Assembly (NCBI RefSeq): GCF_008802365.1
Contig: NZ_VZQZ01000004.1
Location: 62,001-126,000 of the forward strand
Reading direction: 5' to 3'
Origin: Oryzomonas japonica
Lineage (GTDB): Bacteria; Desulfobacterota; Desulfuromonadia; Geobacterales; Pseudopelobacteraceae
DNA length: 64,000 nucleotides
Shown piece by piece: positions 25,776 to 33,013 of the stretch (the first letter of the stretch is position 1; each line of letters opens with the position of its first letter). The notes under the pieces are model-generated. The model saw only the letters and a program-made list of their open reading frames with translations, was not told where the DNA came from and made no database searches. Made by a program: the position numbers and the translations under genes.

Positions 25776-25855
25776 ATTTTTTTGCCCTTTTTTAAGGGCG
25801 CGGATTGTGGACAGATTTTGGACAAAAACTTTGTAACTCTCTGAAAATAAAATCT

Positions 25856-25882
25856 CTACCTATGAAATTTGATTATAGGTAG
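25856..25882. promoter_or_regulatory. Inverted repeat upstream of the MazG-like operon
   Basis: CTACCTAT (25856-25863) and ATAGGTAG (25875-25882) form an 8-bp inverted repeat in an AT-rich stretch 24 nt before the next start codon. It could be an operator or an mRNA leader hairpin. A second hairpin, GCCCTT/AAGGGC, lies near 25783-25798. Confidence 0.4.
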
Positions 25883-25905
25883 ATAAGGCCAAGAAAGGGG
25901 TAACT

Positions 25906-26244
25906 ATGCAAAATGATAAAGTTTTAAATGATTCTTGTATGGTTGTTTCTGCGGCGCACCGTAAATTCCTTACAGATGTCGCCGAGGAAATACAGGCCGC
26001 CCGTAAAAAGTTTCCTGATAACGGTCATTTGCTGGCCGCCTTGGTGGAGGAAGTTGGCGAACTTGCAACGGCATATCTTGAAAACGAGGGTACTTCCAGG
26101 GTCTGGGATGAAGCAAAGCAGGTTGCTTGTGTGGCGGCTAGAATAGCCACGGAAGGTGATTCTGATTTCTTCCCTGCCTCACCTTCCCCTCGCGCGCGCG
26201 GTTGTGTCCAGACAGACCTTAACCCTGGGGGTGGCTCACTGTGA
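25906..26244 (+). CDS. MazG-like nucleotide pyrophosphohydrolase
   Basis: This 112-aa protein carries LLAALVEEVGELATAYLE, the metal-binding EExxE helix of the MazG/dUTPase-like all-alpha NTP pyrophosphohydrolases, followed by a helix with WDEAKQVACVAARIA. Such enzymes hydrolyse NTPs to NMPs and pyrophosphate; phage versions may alter nucleotide or alarmone pools. The C-terminal 20 residues (PSPRARGCVQTDLNPGGG) look disordered. The stop overlaps the next start (GTGA). Confidence 0.65.
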   Translation: MQNDKVLNDSCMVVSAAHRKFLTDVAEEIQAARKKFPDNGHLLAALVEEVGELATAYLENEGTSRVWDEAKQVACVAARIATEGDSDFFPASPSPRARGCVQTDLNPGGGSL

Positions 26245-26483
26245 ACTGCTCAATCGGACAGGCGGCGCATCTTGTCGGCGGGCTGCTGCTGGAACGTGCC
26301 CCCCAAGCCATGCTGCTGCCCGATAGCCAGCTTGAGGGATATTACCAGGCCGCCTTGCAGAGCTTCATCGGCATTATGAAACAGTCCGGTACGGAGTTTG
26401 AGCCGCCGGAAGACTTTAAGGAAAAGGTCATGGACCAGGTGCGCCGGTATCTGGACTACAAGGGCAAGAGGTTCAACCTGTGA
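26241..26483 (+). CDS. 80-aa early phage protein, unknown
   Basis: It begins at a GTG overlapping the MazG-like stop and ends overlapping the next GTG start, so it sits inside a coupled operon. The product is mainly helical (QLEGYYQAALQSFIGIMKQS) with a basic end. No family is recognised. Confidence 0.5.
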   Translation: MNCSIGQAAHLVGGLLLERAPQAMLLPDSQLEGYYQAALQSFIGIMKQSGTEFEPPEDFKEKVMDQVRRYLDYKGKRFNL

Positions 26484-26872
26484 CCAACTCTATCATCCAC
26501 CAGCCGACAGAATTTAGCTGCATGGCCTGTGTCGCGGCCATGATCACGGGCGATCCGTTGCAGATGGTCTTTGACGTGTTGGGCCATGACGGGAGTAAAC
26601 GGGTTTTCCGCTTTCTGGAGATTGCCGGGTATCTGAATAGCCGAGGTTACCACCTGGGGGCGTATGGCGATTTCTACGGACGGGCGCGTGTTGAGTTCAG
26701 CCACCCGGCGCTGCTGATCGTCGCCAGCACGTCAGGCAAAGGAACCCATGCGGTGTTCTGGCCGGGGGATGCTTTCGGGAAGATCCTGGACCCGGAACCG
26801 GCCAATGCCGGGAAGCGGTTGACGGCGTATAGGGTGCTGGAGTGGTGGCCGGTTACCAGGTTTGAGGACTGA
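26480..26872 (+). CDS. C39-like papain-fold protein
   Basis: The 130-aa protein, starting at a GTG, has the pattern of a C39-like cysteine peptidase: QPTEFSCMACVAAMITGDP near the N-terminus (candidate catalytic Cys), HPALLIVASTSGKGTHAVFW (candidate His) and ILDPEP (candidate Asp). Many phage members bind or process peptides, and others are inactive. It is placed in an early operon, not next to an ABC exporter, so it is unlikely to be a bacteriocin leader peptidase. Substrate unknown. Confidence 0.5.
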   Translation: MTNSIIHQPTEFSCMACVAAMITGDPLQMVFDVLGHDGSKRVFRFLEIAGYLNSRGYHLGAYGDFYGRARVEFSHPALLIVASTSGKGTHAVFWPGDAFGKILDPEPANAGKRLTAYRVLEWWPVTRFED

Positions 26873-26891
26873 CATACGAAAGGGGTGCAAA

Positions 26892-27296
26892 ATGGCGGAC
26901 AAATGGTACAGCACAAACGGTGAGGAATTCAATCACACAGAGCTTGATGATGCTATTAGGTCGGCGCTGGATGATTTGCGGATTCCTGTTGGCTCTGTCG
27001 TTACGGTTTATGAAGGTGATAGCCTCGTAAGAAAGGCCGGTGACTATGCGCCGTGCATCTTTGATGAACTTGCATCAGCGGCGGGTGACGAATGTGGTGA
27101 ATATGGCGATGATTGGCCTAATTGCTCGAAGGAGGAAATAAAAAATCTTGATGAACGTATTAAGCGGGCAGTCAACGAGTGGGCGGATAATTACGGTCTG
27201 CATCCGACATTTGGGACTGTTAGCAATGTCAAAGGAATTAAGGTGAAGTTGTTGGACAATACCGGCAATTACGAGATTTTGAAAGAGTGCAACTAA
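26892..27296 (+). CDS. Early phage protein, unknown
   Basis: This 134-aa acidic protein starts at the ATG at 26892 after AGGGG. It contains an N-terminal helix-rich part and a Cys-containing acidic loop (DECGEYGDDWPNCSKEE). I recognise no family. It lies 2 nt before the likely start of the second recombinase gene. Confidence 0.45.
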   Translation: MADKWYSTNGEEFNHTELDDAIRSALDDLRIPVGSVVTVYEGDSLVRKAGDYAPCIFDELASAAGDECGEYGDDWPNCSKEEIKNLDERIKRAVNEWADNYGLHPTFGTVSNVKGIKVKLLDNTGNYEILKECN

Positions 27297-27298
27297 AA

Positions 27299-28333
27299 AT
27301 GGCATCAATGAGCGTTTCGACAAACAGGAAGGGTGAACCGCGTTACCGGGTGCGGGTGCGGATCAAGGGTGTGTATGCGTCGAAGACGGGCCGGAACAAG
27401 CGCGAGGTTGAGCGTTGGGCGCGTAAGACCGAGGACCGGGCGGACCTTAACACCATGACGCCCGAGACACAGGCCACCGTGCGCACCGTGGCGGAGATGA
27501 TCGACCGCTATTGCAAACAGGTGTTGCCGTACAAAGCCCTGAACACGCAGTTTAGCCAGCAGGGGCAACTCATGTTCTGGAAGTCGGAGATCGGGGGCAT
27601 GAGCCTTGCCGACGCCACCACGCCGGTAATCGCCAAAAGGAAAGCCCTGCTTGCCCCACGCGGTAACGCCACGATCAACTGCTATCTCGCAGCGCTTCAG
27701 CATTGTTTTGCCATGGCTATCAAGGAATGGCAATGGTGCGAGATTAACCCGGTGCGTGACGTGTGGCGTCTGCCACAGCCTGCGGCCAGGGTGCGGATGC
27801 TGTCGGCGGCGGAACGGTCGCGGCTGATGTTTTATTGCCGCATGGCGCCATGTTCGCTGCTGGAAACCATTGTGGTTGTGGCGCTCTCCACCGGCCCGCG
27901 CAAGTCGGAAGTGCGTAACATCAAGATCGAGGACTACAACCACGTCACGGGCCGCGTGGTGCTGGACCAGACGAAGAACGGGGATCGGCGCACCGTGCGC
28001 CTGTTCGGTGAAGCCCGCAAGCGCATGGCGGCGCTGTACGAGGCGCGGAAGCCCGGCCAGGTGTATTTTTTCCCGTCTCCCCGCGATCCGTCCCGCCCGG
28101 TGGATTTCCGTTACTCGTGGGAAATGTCCCTGGAGAGCGCCGAAATTCCAAACTTCTGCTTTCACGATCTGCGGCACAGCGCTGCCAGCTATCTGGCCGA
28201 GCAGGGGGCCACGCTGGCGGATATCAAGGAAATCTTGGGACACAAGACGATCCAGACCACGCAGAAATACACGCACCTGACCGAGAGCCACACGGCGGCC
28301 CTGGTGCAGAAGATGAACCTTTCAATTTTCTGA
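27299..28333 (+). CDS. Second tyrosine recombinase
   Basis: This 344-aa protein has the full tyrosine recombinase catalytic set: Arg in STGPRKSEVRNI, Lys in TKNGDRRTVRL, HDLRHSAAS, His in ILGHKTIQTT and the nucleophile Tyr in TQKYTHL. The N-terminal part has the SAM-like helical layout. A GTG four codons upstream is an alternative start. It is not next to an attachment site and is transcribed with early genes, unlike the integrase at 20435. It may resolve multimers, act at another site, or be a relic of a captured element. Confidence 0.9.
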   Translation: MASMSVSTNRKGEPRYRVRVRIKGVYASKTGRNKREVERWARKTEDRADLNTMTPETQATVRTVAEMIDRYCKQVLPYKALNTQFSQQGQLMFWKSEIGGMSLADATTPVIAKRKALLAPRGNATINCYLAALQHCFAMAIKEWQWCEINPVRDVWRLPQPAARVRMLSAAERSRLMFYCRMAPCSLLETIVVVALSTGPRKSEVRNIKIEDYNHVTGRVVLDQTKNGDRRTVRLFGEARKRMAALYEARKPGQVYFFPSPRDPSRPVDFRYSWEMSLESAEIPNFCFHDLRHSAASYLAEQGATLADIKEILGHKTIQTTQKYTHLTESHTAALVQKMNLSIF

Positions 28334-28342
28334 GGAGGCGCA

Positions 28343-28759
28343 ATGTCCGCATATCAGGCCAAGGTGTTCCAGGCTGCACTTGAAATAGCTCTGCGGGCCG
28401 TGCTGCCGCAATCAACGACGCTGGCGAATGTCGTTGACCGGCTTTCCGCCGTGTCGCCGTCGAAGTCGCAAGCCGGGATGTACCGGAACGAGGATTGGGC
28501 CAGCGATTTCCTGTCATGCCTCCCGGACGATCCCGACCAAGCCCGCTTGATCGTGTTGTGCTACGTGCCGTCTTACGTGTGCGGGTGCAACGTGATCCAC
28601 CTGAGCCAGGAGCGGTGCGACGATTGCGGAGAGTGGCCGGAGCCGTACCGGATGTTGCCGGTGGAGGGTCGTAAGGCGGGCGGGGTGGCGCGGTCGTTTT
28701 GGGGCAGGGTGCAGCAGCGGCGCTTGTTCGGGCGTGGGCTGCGGATTGTGGAGGGGTAG
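28343..28759 (+). CDS. Phage protein with a Cys cluster, upstream of the methyltransferases
   Basis: The ATG follows AGGAGG. The 138-aa protein contains a CGCNVIHLSQERCDDCGEW segment that could bind zinc, followed by a basic C-terminus (GRVQQRRLFGRGLRIVEG). Phage proteins with this shape are sometimes antitermination or Q-like factors, but no clear signature is visible. It ends 4 nt before the cytosine methyltransferase start. Confidence 0.45.
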   Translation: MSAYQAKVFQAALEIALRAVLPQSTTLANVVDRLSAVSPSKSQAGMYRNEDWASDFLSCLPDDPDQARLIVLCYVPSYVCGCNVIHLSQERCDDCGEWPEPYRMLPVEGRKAGGVARSFWGRVQQRRLFGRGLRIVEG

Positions 28760-28763
28760 GGGG

Positions 28764-29762
28764 ATGAGAACAGCGCATTTGTTCGCAGGCGCGGGGGGGG
28801 GATTACTTGCAGACCTTATTATTGGACATGAACCGATCCTTGCCGTTGAATGGGCCGAGTCCTGCTGTAACTCTCTGCGGGAACGTGCAGCGGAGGGATG
28901 GTTTCCCGGCTTGCACATCCATTGCGGAGACGTTCGGCTGTTCGACTTTGCCCCCTGGCGCGGTCGAGTGGATTGCTTGGCAGCGGGCTTCCCTTGCCAG
29001 GATATTTCTGCGGCGGGAAGAGGCGAGGGAATCAGCGGAGCGAGAAGCGGCCTTGTTAGCGAAGTGTTCCGAGCAGTTGACGTTATTCGACCTGGAATCG
29101 TATGGCTCGAAAACAGCCCTCGAATCCGAACCAGAGGGCGCCATATCGTTCTTGGGGAACTTGTGGCGCGTGGATACGCCTGGAGGGATGGAGTCCTTGG
29201 CGCGGCTGATGTCGGCGCTCCCCATGAGCGCGATCGATGGTGGTGCATCGCTGCCAACGCTGACGGTATGCGGCAACTACAACAGGAAGGGACTAACTGC
29301 AACCAGTGGCGACGGGATTGCTACGGCGTTGAAGCGGTTGCCGACATTGACGGCTACGGAAATGTCAGGCGGTCGAACTATCCCGCCAGGAACGACGCTG
29401 ACCGGCATGACTCTGGACGGCAAGAAGGTCCAAGTCGGACTGAAAAGCGCTTTGAAGATGCTTCCGACGTTATGCTCCACCGACTACAAATCGCCGTACA
29501 GTGCGGAGGGCTTCGAGAAACAGACGCTGAAACGATCCAAGCCGCTGCGGGATACACTGGTGCATTCAACTGGTCACCGCCTCACCTCGGCATTTGCGGA
29601 ATGGTGGATGGGGTGGCCGCTCAATTGGACGGCAACACGAAGCAAGCCCGCATCAAAGCGGCGGGCAACGGACAAGTCCCGATAGCGGCGGCAGCCGCGT
29701 GGATGATTCTTTCGGGTGTTGATAAGGGCCGGTTTGAGAGCGGAAAGAACGGGGTGTGGTGA
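28764..29762 (+). CDS. DNA cytosine-5 methyltransferase
   Basis: The 332-aa enzyme would transfer a methyl group from S-adenosylmethionine to cytosine C5. The ATG at 28764 is chosen because motif I begins six codons later. Motifs: I FAGAGGG (7-13), IV GFPCQDIS with catalytic Cys78, VI ENS (116-118, usually ENV), VIII HERDRWW (Arg158), X GNGQVP (from 301). The target-recognition part between VIII and X holds repeats such as ANADG and VADIDG. A G9 run at 28793-28801 encodes part of motif I. About 880 nt of the gene are also open in the +1 frame and encode a second recognisable protein. Confidence 0.9.
   Translation: MRTAHLFAGAGGGLLADLIIGHEPILAVEWAESCCNSLRERAAEGWFPGLHIHCGDVRLFDFAPWRGRVDCLAAGFPCQDISAAGRGEGISGARSGLVSEVFRAVDVIRPGIVWLENSPRIRTRGRHIVLGELVARGYAWRDGVLGAADVGAPHERDRWWCIAANADGMRQLQQEGTNCNQWRRDCYGVEAVADIDGYGNVRRSNYPARNDADRHDSGRQEGPSRTEKRFEDASDVMLHRLQIAVQCGGLRETDAETIQAAAGYTGAFNWSPPHLGICGMVDGVAAQLDGNTKQARIKAAGNGQVPIAAAAAWMILSGVDKGRFESGKNGVW
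28793..28801. repeat. G9 tract in motif I of the cytosine methyltransferase
   Basis: Nine G residues lie 30 nt after the start codon. Loss of one G would move translation into the +1 frame, which is open from 28768 and leads into the overlapping gene at 28807. Confidence 0.95.
28807..29685 (+). CDS. Overprinted phage protein (LPT-repeat, MGWPLNWT family) in the +1 frame
   Basis: This 292-aa frame lies wholly inside the cytosine methyltransferase gene. Its product has the layout of a known phage protein family that I recall from many genomes: an LTLFD segment (SEQLTLFDLESYGSK), repeated LPT motifs (SLPTLTVCGNYNRKG, RLPTLTATEMSGG, MLPTLCSTDYKSP), GLTATSGDGIATAL, and a C-terminal FAEWWMGWPLNWTATRS. 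The start may be the TTG at 28807, the ATG at 28828, or slippage at the upstream G9 run. The function is unknown; the family tends to occur with DNA methylases. That both frames encode family-like proteins is the main evidence for true dual coding. Confidence 0.6.
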   Translation: MQTLLLDMNRSLPLNGPSPAVTLCGNVQRRDGFPACTSIAETFGCSTLPPGAVEWIAWQRASLARIFLRREEARESAEREAALLAKCSEQLTLFDLESYGSKTALESEPEGAISFLGNLWRVDTPGGMESLARLMSALPMSAIDGGASLPTLTVCGNYNRKGLTATSGDGIATALKRLPTLTATEMSGGRTIPPGTTLTGMTLDGKKVQVGLKSALKMLPTLCSTDYKSPYSAEGFEKQTLKRSKPLRDTLVHSTGHRLTSAFAEWWMGWPLNWTATRSKPASKRRATDKSR

Positions 29763-30202
29763 TGAACGCTGGTTTGATGTTTTCGAGTGAAACCGATATG
29801 TGGGCAACCCCTCAAGATTTCTTTGACAGGCTGAATATTATTTTCCGTTTTAACCTGGATGTGTGCGCCCTGCCCGACAATGCCAAGTGTGAACATTATT
29901 TCACGCCTGATATGGACGGACTGGCGCAACCGTGGGGGGGGGTGTGCTGGATGAATCCCCCGTATGGTAGAGGAATCGGCAAGTGGGTGGAAAAGGCATA
30001 TAGAAGCGCAAAGGATAACGGTGCAACTGTCGTTTGCCTCCTTCCGGCAAGGGTAGATACGCGCTGGTGGCATGATTTTTGTGCAAAGGGAGAGATACAT
30101 TTCGTGAAAGGCCGCCTGAAATTTGGGGCCGCAAAAGACAACGCCCCGTTTCCCAATGCCGTGGTTGTTTTTAGGCCGACACTTTCAGACGTGTTTATTT
30201 AG
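29762..30202 (+). CDS. Phage DNA N6-adenine methyltransferase
   Basis: The ATG at 29762 overlaps the cytosine methyltransferase stop. The 146-aa protein matches the short phage Dam family: SSETDMWATPQDFFDRLN, NLDVCALPDNAKCEHYFTPD, the catalytic NPPYG (about 63-68), TVVCLLPARVDTRWWHDF and GRLKFGAAKDNAPFPNAVVV. It would methylate adenine N6, possibly to protect phage DNA from restriction. A G9 run (29934-29942) encodes the residues just before the catalytic motif. Confidence 0.88.
   Translation: MNAGLMFSSETDMWATPQDFFDRLNIIFRFNLDVCALPDNAKCEHYFTPDMDGLAQPWGGVCWMNPPYGRGIGKWVEKAYRSAKDNGATVVCLLPARVDTRWWHDFCAKGEIHFVKGRLKFGAAKDNAPFPNAVVVFRPTLSDVFI
29934..29942. repeat. G9 tract in the adenine methyltransferase
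   Basis: Nine G residues lie just upstream of the NPPY codons; a one-base change would remove the catalytic motif. Confidence 0.95.
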
Positions 30203-30225
30203 TTGCATACGGGAGGTTGCAAAAA

Positions 30226-30507
30226 ATGCAAAAGCGTATGCGGTTGAAAGAGGCACGGGAGAAAATGGGGTACAGCATGGCGGAACTGGCCGAATGCCTG
30301 GGTATTCATAAGGCCACCTGGCAGGGGTACGAGATTGGCCGCCGCCGCTGCCCTTACGCCGTACTGCGCCAGGTCGTGACGATCCGCAAGAAGGACCGGG
30401 CTTTCTTTGCCGAACTCCCGGCCCGCCTGGACGTTCTTATCGACAAGGACTTCCCCCACGGCATTCCCCCGGAAATAAATTATTTCACCGATGAAGATTT
30501 TTCTTGA
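30226..30507 (+). CDS. XRE-type helix-turn-helix protein
   Basis: The ATG at 30226 lies 9 nt after GGGAGG. The 93-aa protein has a classic XRE helix-turn-helix (EAREKMGYSMAELAECLGIH, then KATWQGYEIGRRRCP). The C-terminal part is acidic (PPEINYFTDEDFS). It is the last gene before the late operon and could control late transcription or the methyltransferase genes. Confidence 0.75.
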   Translation: MQKRMRLKEAREKMGYSMAELAECLGIHKATWQGYEIGRRRCPYAVLRQVVTIRKKDRAFFAELPARLDVLIDKDFPHGIPPEINYFTDEDFS

Positions 30508-30563
30508 TTTGTGCTGCCCGGTTTTGCTAACGAAATAAGTACAATTTGAGTCGTGTCACTGAA

Positions 30564-30594
30564 AGCTCCTTGGCCTCCGCCTTGGGGCTTTTTT
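30564..30594 (+). terminator. Terminator between early and late regions
   Basis: AGCTCC (30564-30569) pairs with GGGGCT (30584-30589), with an inner GGC/GCC pair, followed by six T residues. It separates the early region from the portal gene; the late operon must start downstream or be read through. Confidence 0.7.
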
Positions 30595-30677
30595 CGTGGG
30601 CGTTCAAAGAGTCGCTGCCCCGCCCACATGCGCCGCTCCTCCCGGCGTGTGTGGGAAAGGGGCAAGCAGGGAGAGTT

Positions 30678-32327
30678 ATGAACGGTGCGGATGTAGTCAA
30701 GCAACTGTCTGACCTGAAAACCAAGCGTACCCCGCTTGAGTCGCACATTCGCGAGTGTTACCAGTACACCAATCCCATTCGCGGCATGATGTTCGGCACC
30801 GGCAGCACTACCCTTTCCGCCGATACGGTTCAATCACAGGCCGCCGCCGCCACGGCCAAGCTGTTCGATTCCACGGGGGATGATGCCGCCAGTACCGTTG
30901 CTTCCGCGCTGGTTTCCAATCTCACCCCCGCCAATTCCCGCTGGTTCGGCTACAAGTCCGAAAAATCCAACGATGAGCTTAACAAGTGGCTCGATGCGGC
31001 CTGTACCAAAGTCCACGCCGAGATCCACGCCAGCAACTACGACGCCCCTGGCTACGAGGGTATGTACGATACCGCCATCGCGGGCCAGTGCGCTTTATAT
31101 ATCGAGGACGGCAAGGATGGGGCCACCTACCATTTCGAACTGTGGCCCCTGGCGCAATGTTGGGTAGCCACCACCACCCGCGACGGCCTGGTGGATACGA
31201 TCTTTTACGAATTCACCCTGACCGCGCAGCAGGCGGTGAAGGAGTACGGGGAAAAGAACGTTTCCGAGAAGATCACCAAGATCGCCGAGAAGAAGCCGCA
31301 CACGTTGTTCCGGTTCGTTCAGGCGATCTTTCCCCGCGTGAAGGATGACAAGGGGAAACAGCCCCGCGTCAAGGACAAGGTGCTGCCGTTCCAGTCCATG
31401 CATGTGGAACTGGACACCAAGAAGGTCTGCCGGAATTCCGGCTACCATGAATTTCCCGTGGTTTATCCGCGCTGGCTCAAGCTCCCCGGCTCTGTCTATG
31501 CCCAGGGGCCGACCTCCCGCGCGTTGCCCGATATAAAGACGTTGAATGAGGCCAAGCGCCTCACCTTTGCCAGCGCCGACATGGCGATTTCCGGTATGTG
31601 GGGGGCGGTCGATGACGGCGTGATTAATCCGAAAACGGTACGGATCGGCGCGCGCAAGATCGTGATGATGTCAAGCAAGGATTCGTTTTTCCCGATCACA
31701 CCGGGCGGAAACTTCGACCTGTCCATGATTATCGCGGAGGATCTTAAAAAGAGCATCCGCCGCATAATGATGGCCGACCTGCTGGAAACCAATACCGAAG
31801 GTCCGGCCAAGACCGCCACCGAATGGCACTACCGCGTCAACCTCATTCGCCAGTTGCTCGGTCCCATGTTCGGGCGCATTCAGAACGAATATTTGCAACC
31901 GATGGTCTGGCGCTGCCTCTGGATAGCCTACCGTAAAGGGCTGTTGGGCGAACTGCCGCAAGGGGCGCAGGGGGATAATCTTCAGTTGCAGTTCCAGGGA
32001 CCGCTTGCCCGCGCTCAAAAGCTGGAAGAGGTTGCGGCCATGGATCGTTTCGAGCAATCGCTCATGGCCCAGGCCAAGGGTCAGCGTGACGCCGGGGAAC
32101 CCCCCACGGTATTGGACAACTACGATCTTGACGAATCCGCCCGCCACCGTGCCGATCTGTTGGGCGTGCCGGCAAAGTTGATCGTTAACATAAAAGACGT
32201 GCAAGCCCGGCGTAAGCTGCGGGAAGATCAAGCCGCCAAGGCCCAACAGGCGCAGGCAATGAGCGCCATGATGCAGCAGGGCGGCCAGGGCGCGGTACCG
32301 GGCGCGGAAATGGGGATGGCGGCATGA
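30678..32327 (+). CDS. Portal (head-tail connector) protein
   Basis: This 549-aa protein belongs to the T7 gp8-like head-tail connector family. Family-like segments include LKTKRTPLESHIRECYQYTN, STGDDAASTVASALVSNLTP, GQCALYIEDG and RRIMMADLLETNTEGPAKTA. Twelve copies should form the ring through which DNA enters and leaves the capsid. The ATG at 30678 follows GGGAGAG. It is the first gene of the late operon, as in T7, and overlaps the next gene by 4 nt. Confidence 0.88.
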   Translation: MNGADVVKQLSDLKTKRTPLESHIRECYQYTNPIRGMMFGTGSTTLSADTVQSQAAAATAKLFDSTGDDAASTVASALVSNLTPANSRWFGYKSEKSNDELNKWLDAACTKVHAEIHASNYDAPGYEGMYDTAIAGQCALYIEDGKDGATYHFELWPLAQCWVATTTRDGLVDTIFYEFTLTAQQAVKEYGEKNVSEKITKIAEKKPHTLFRFVQAIFPRVKDDKGKQPRVKDKVLPFQSMHVELDTKKVCRNSGYHEFPVVYPRWLKLPGSVYAQGPTSRALPDIKTLNEAKRLTFASADMAISGMWGAVDDGVINPKTVRIGARKIVMMSSKDSFFPITPGGNFDLSMIIAEDLKKSIRRIMMADLLETNTEGPAKTATEWHYRVNLIRQLLGPMFGRIQNEYLQPMVWRCLWIAYRKGLLGELPQGAQGDNLQLQFQGPLARAQKLEEVAAMDRFEQSLMAQAKGQRDAGEPPTVLDNYDLDESARHRADLLGVPAKLIVNIKDVQARRKLREDQAAKAQQAQAMSAMMQQGGQGAVPGAEMGMAA

Positions 32328-32533
32328 CGAAGCGGCGGGACGGATTACCGGATGCGGTTTACAACCGCGTTTTTCAGCAGGATCGGGACGGCGCGGCGAT
32401 CCTTGAGGAACTTTCCTCCAAGTACCATGATTGCGCCAGCTATGTTGTCGGTGATCCGCACGCCACGTCATTCAACGAGGGCGCCCGTAGCGTCATTCTG
32501 TACCTGTTCAAACGAGCAGGATCAAGCGAGTAA
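32324..32533 (+). CDS. Small conserved phage protein next to portal
   Basis: The 69-aa product contains DPHATSFNEGARSVILYLF, a pattern found in short proteins between portal and scaffold genes of podovirus-like phages. It starts inside the end of the portal gene (ATGA). Its role is unknown. Confidence 0.55.
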   Translation: MTKRRDGLPDAVYNRVFQQDRDGAAILEELSSKYHDCASYVVGDPHATSFNEGARSVILYLFKRAGSSE

Positions 32534-32545
32534 GGGAGGTTTGAT

Positions 32546-33013
32546 ATGTCGAGGAATTTGGGGCCGGTGAGGACGGAAATTCGCCGGACGTTTATCGAGG
32601 GTCAAGGTCATCTGGTCGAAGAGGTCGCGGTGGGTGATCCGCTGGCGTCCGGCCAGGCTGTAGTACAGCAGCTTCCGTCACCTCCGCCCGTCCCTGTCGT
32701 TTTGACCGCCGATTCGGTGCCGCTGTCCCTGGCAAAGGATGTTATTGCGGCAAACGGCATGGTGGCGGTCCCGCCTACTTTCCTGACCGACGAACAGCTT
32801 GCCGAGTTGGGTATCAGCAAGGATAACGCCAACCTTCCCGGTGACAATGAATCTAAGGGCGAGAAGGTGACGAAGCTATCCGAAAAACAACTGCTCCAGG
32901 CGATCAAGGACGCCAAGACGTTCGACGAGCTGAACGCTCTTACCAAGGACGAGCGCCGCACAAAGATCCTGTCCGCCGCCGAGACTCGCGCAGCAGAACT
33001 CAAGGGGGCGTGA
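32546..33013 (+). CDS. Late-region protein, unknown (pre-scaffold)
   Basis: The 155-aa product is Pro- and Ala-rich in the first half (QQLPSPPPVPVVLTADSVPL) and helical in the second (SEKQLLQAIKDAKTFDELNA). No family is recognised. GGGAGG precedes the ATG. The stop overlaps the scaffold start (TGATG). Confidence 0.45.
   Translation: MSRNLGPVRTEIRRTFIEGQGHLVEEVAVGDPLASGQAVVQQLPSPPPVPVVLTADSVPLSLAKDVIAANGMVAVPPTFLTDEQLAELGISKDNANLPGDNESKGEKVTKLSEKQLLQAIKDAKTFDELNALTKDERRTKILSAAETRAAELKGA

Noticed and set aside
27287-27298. GTG at 27287 as the start of the second recombinase
   Set aside because: It overlaps the previous gene's end and has no better ribosome site than the ATG at 27299; the choice stays open but changes only four residues.
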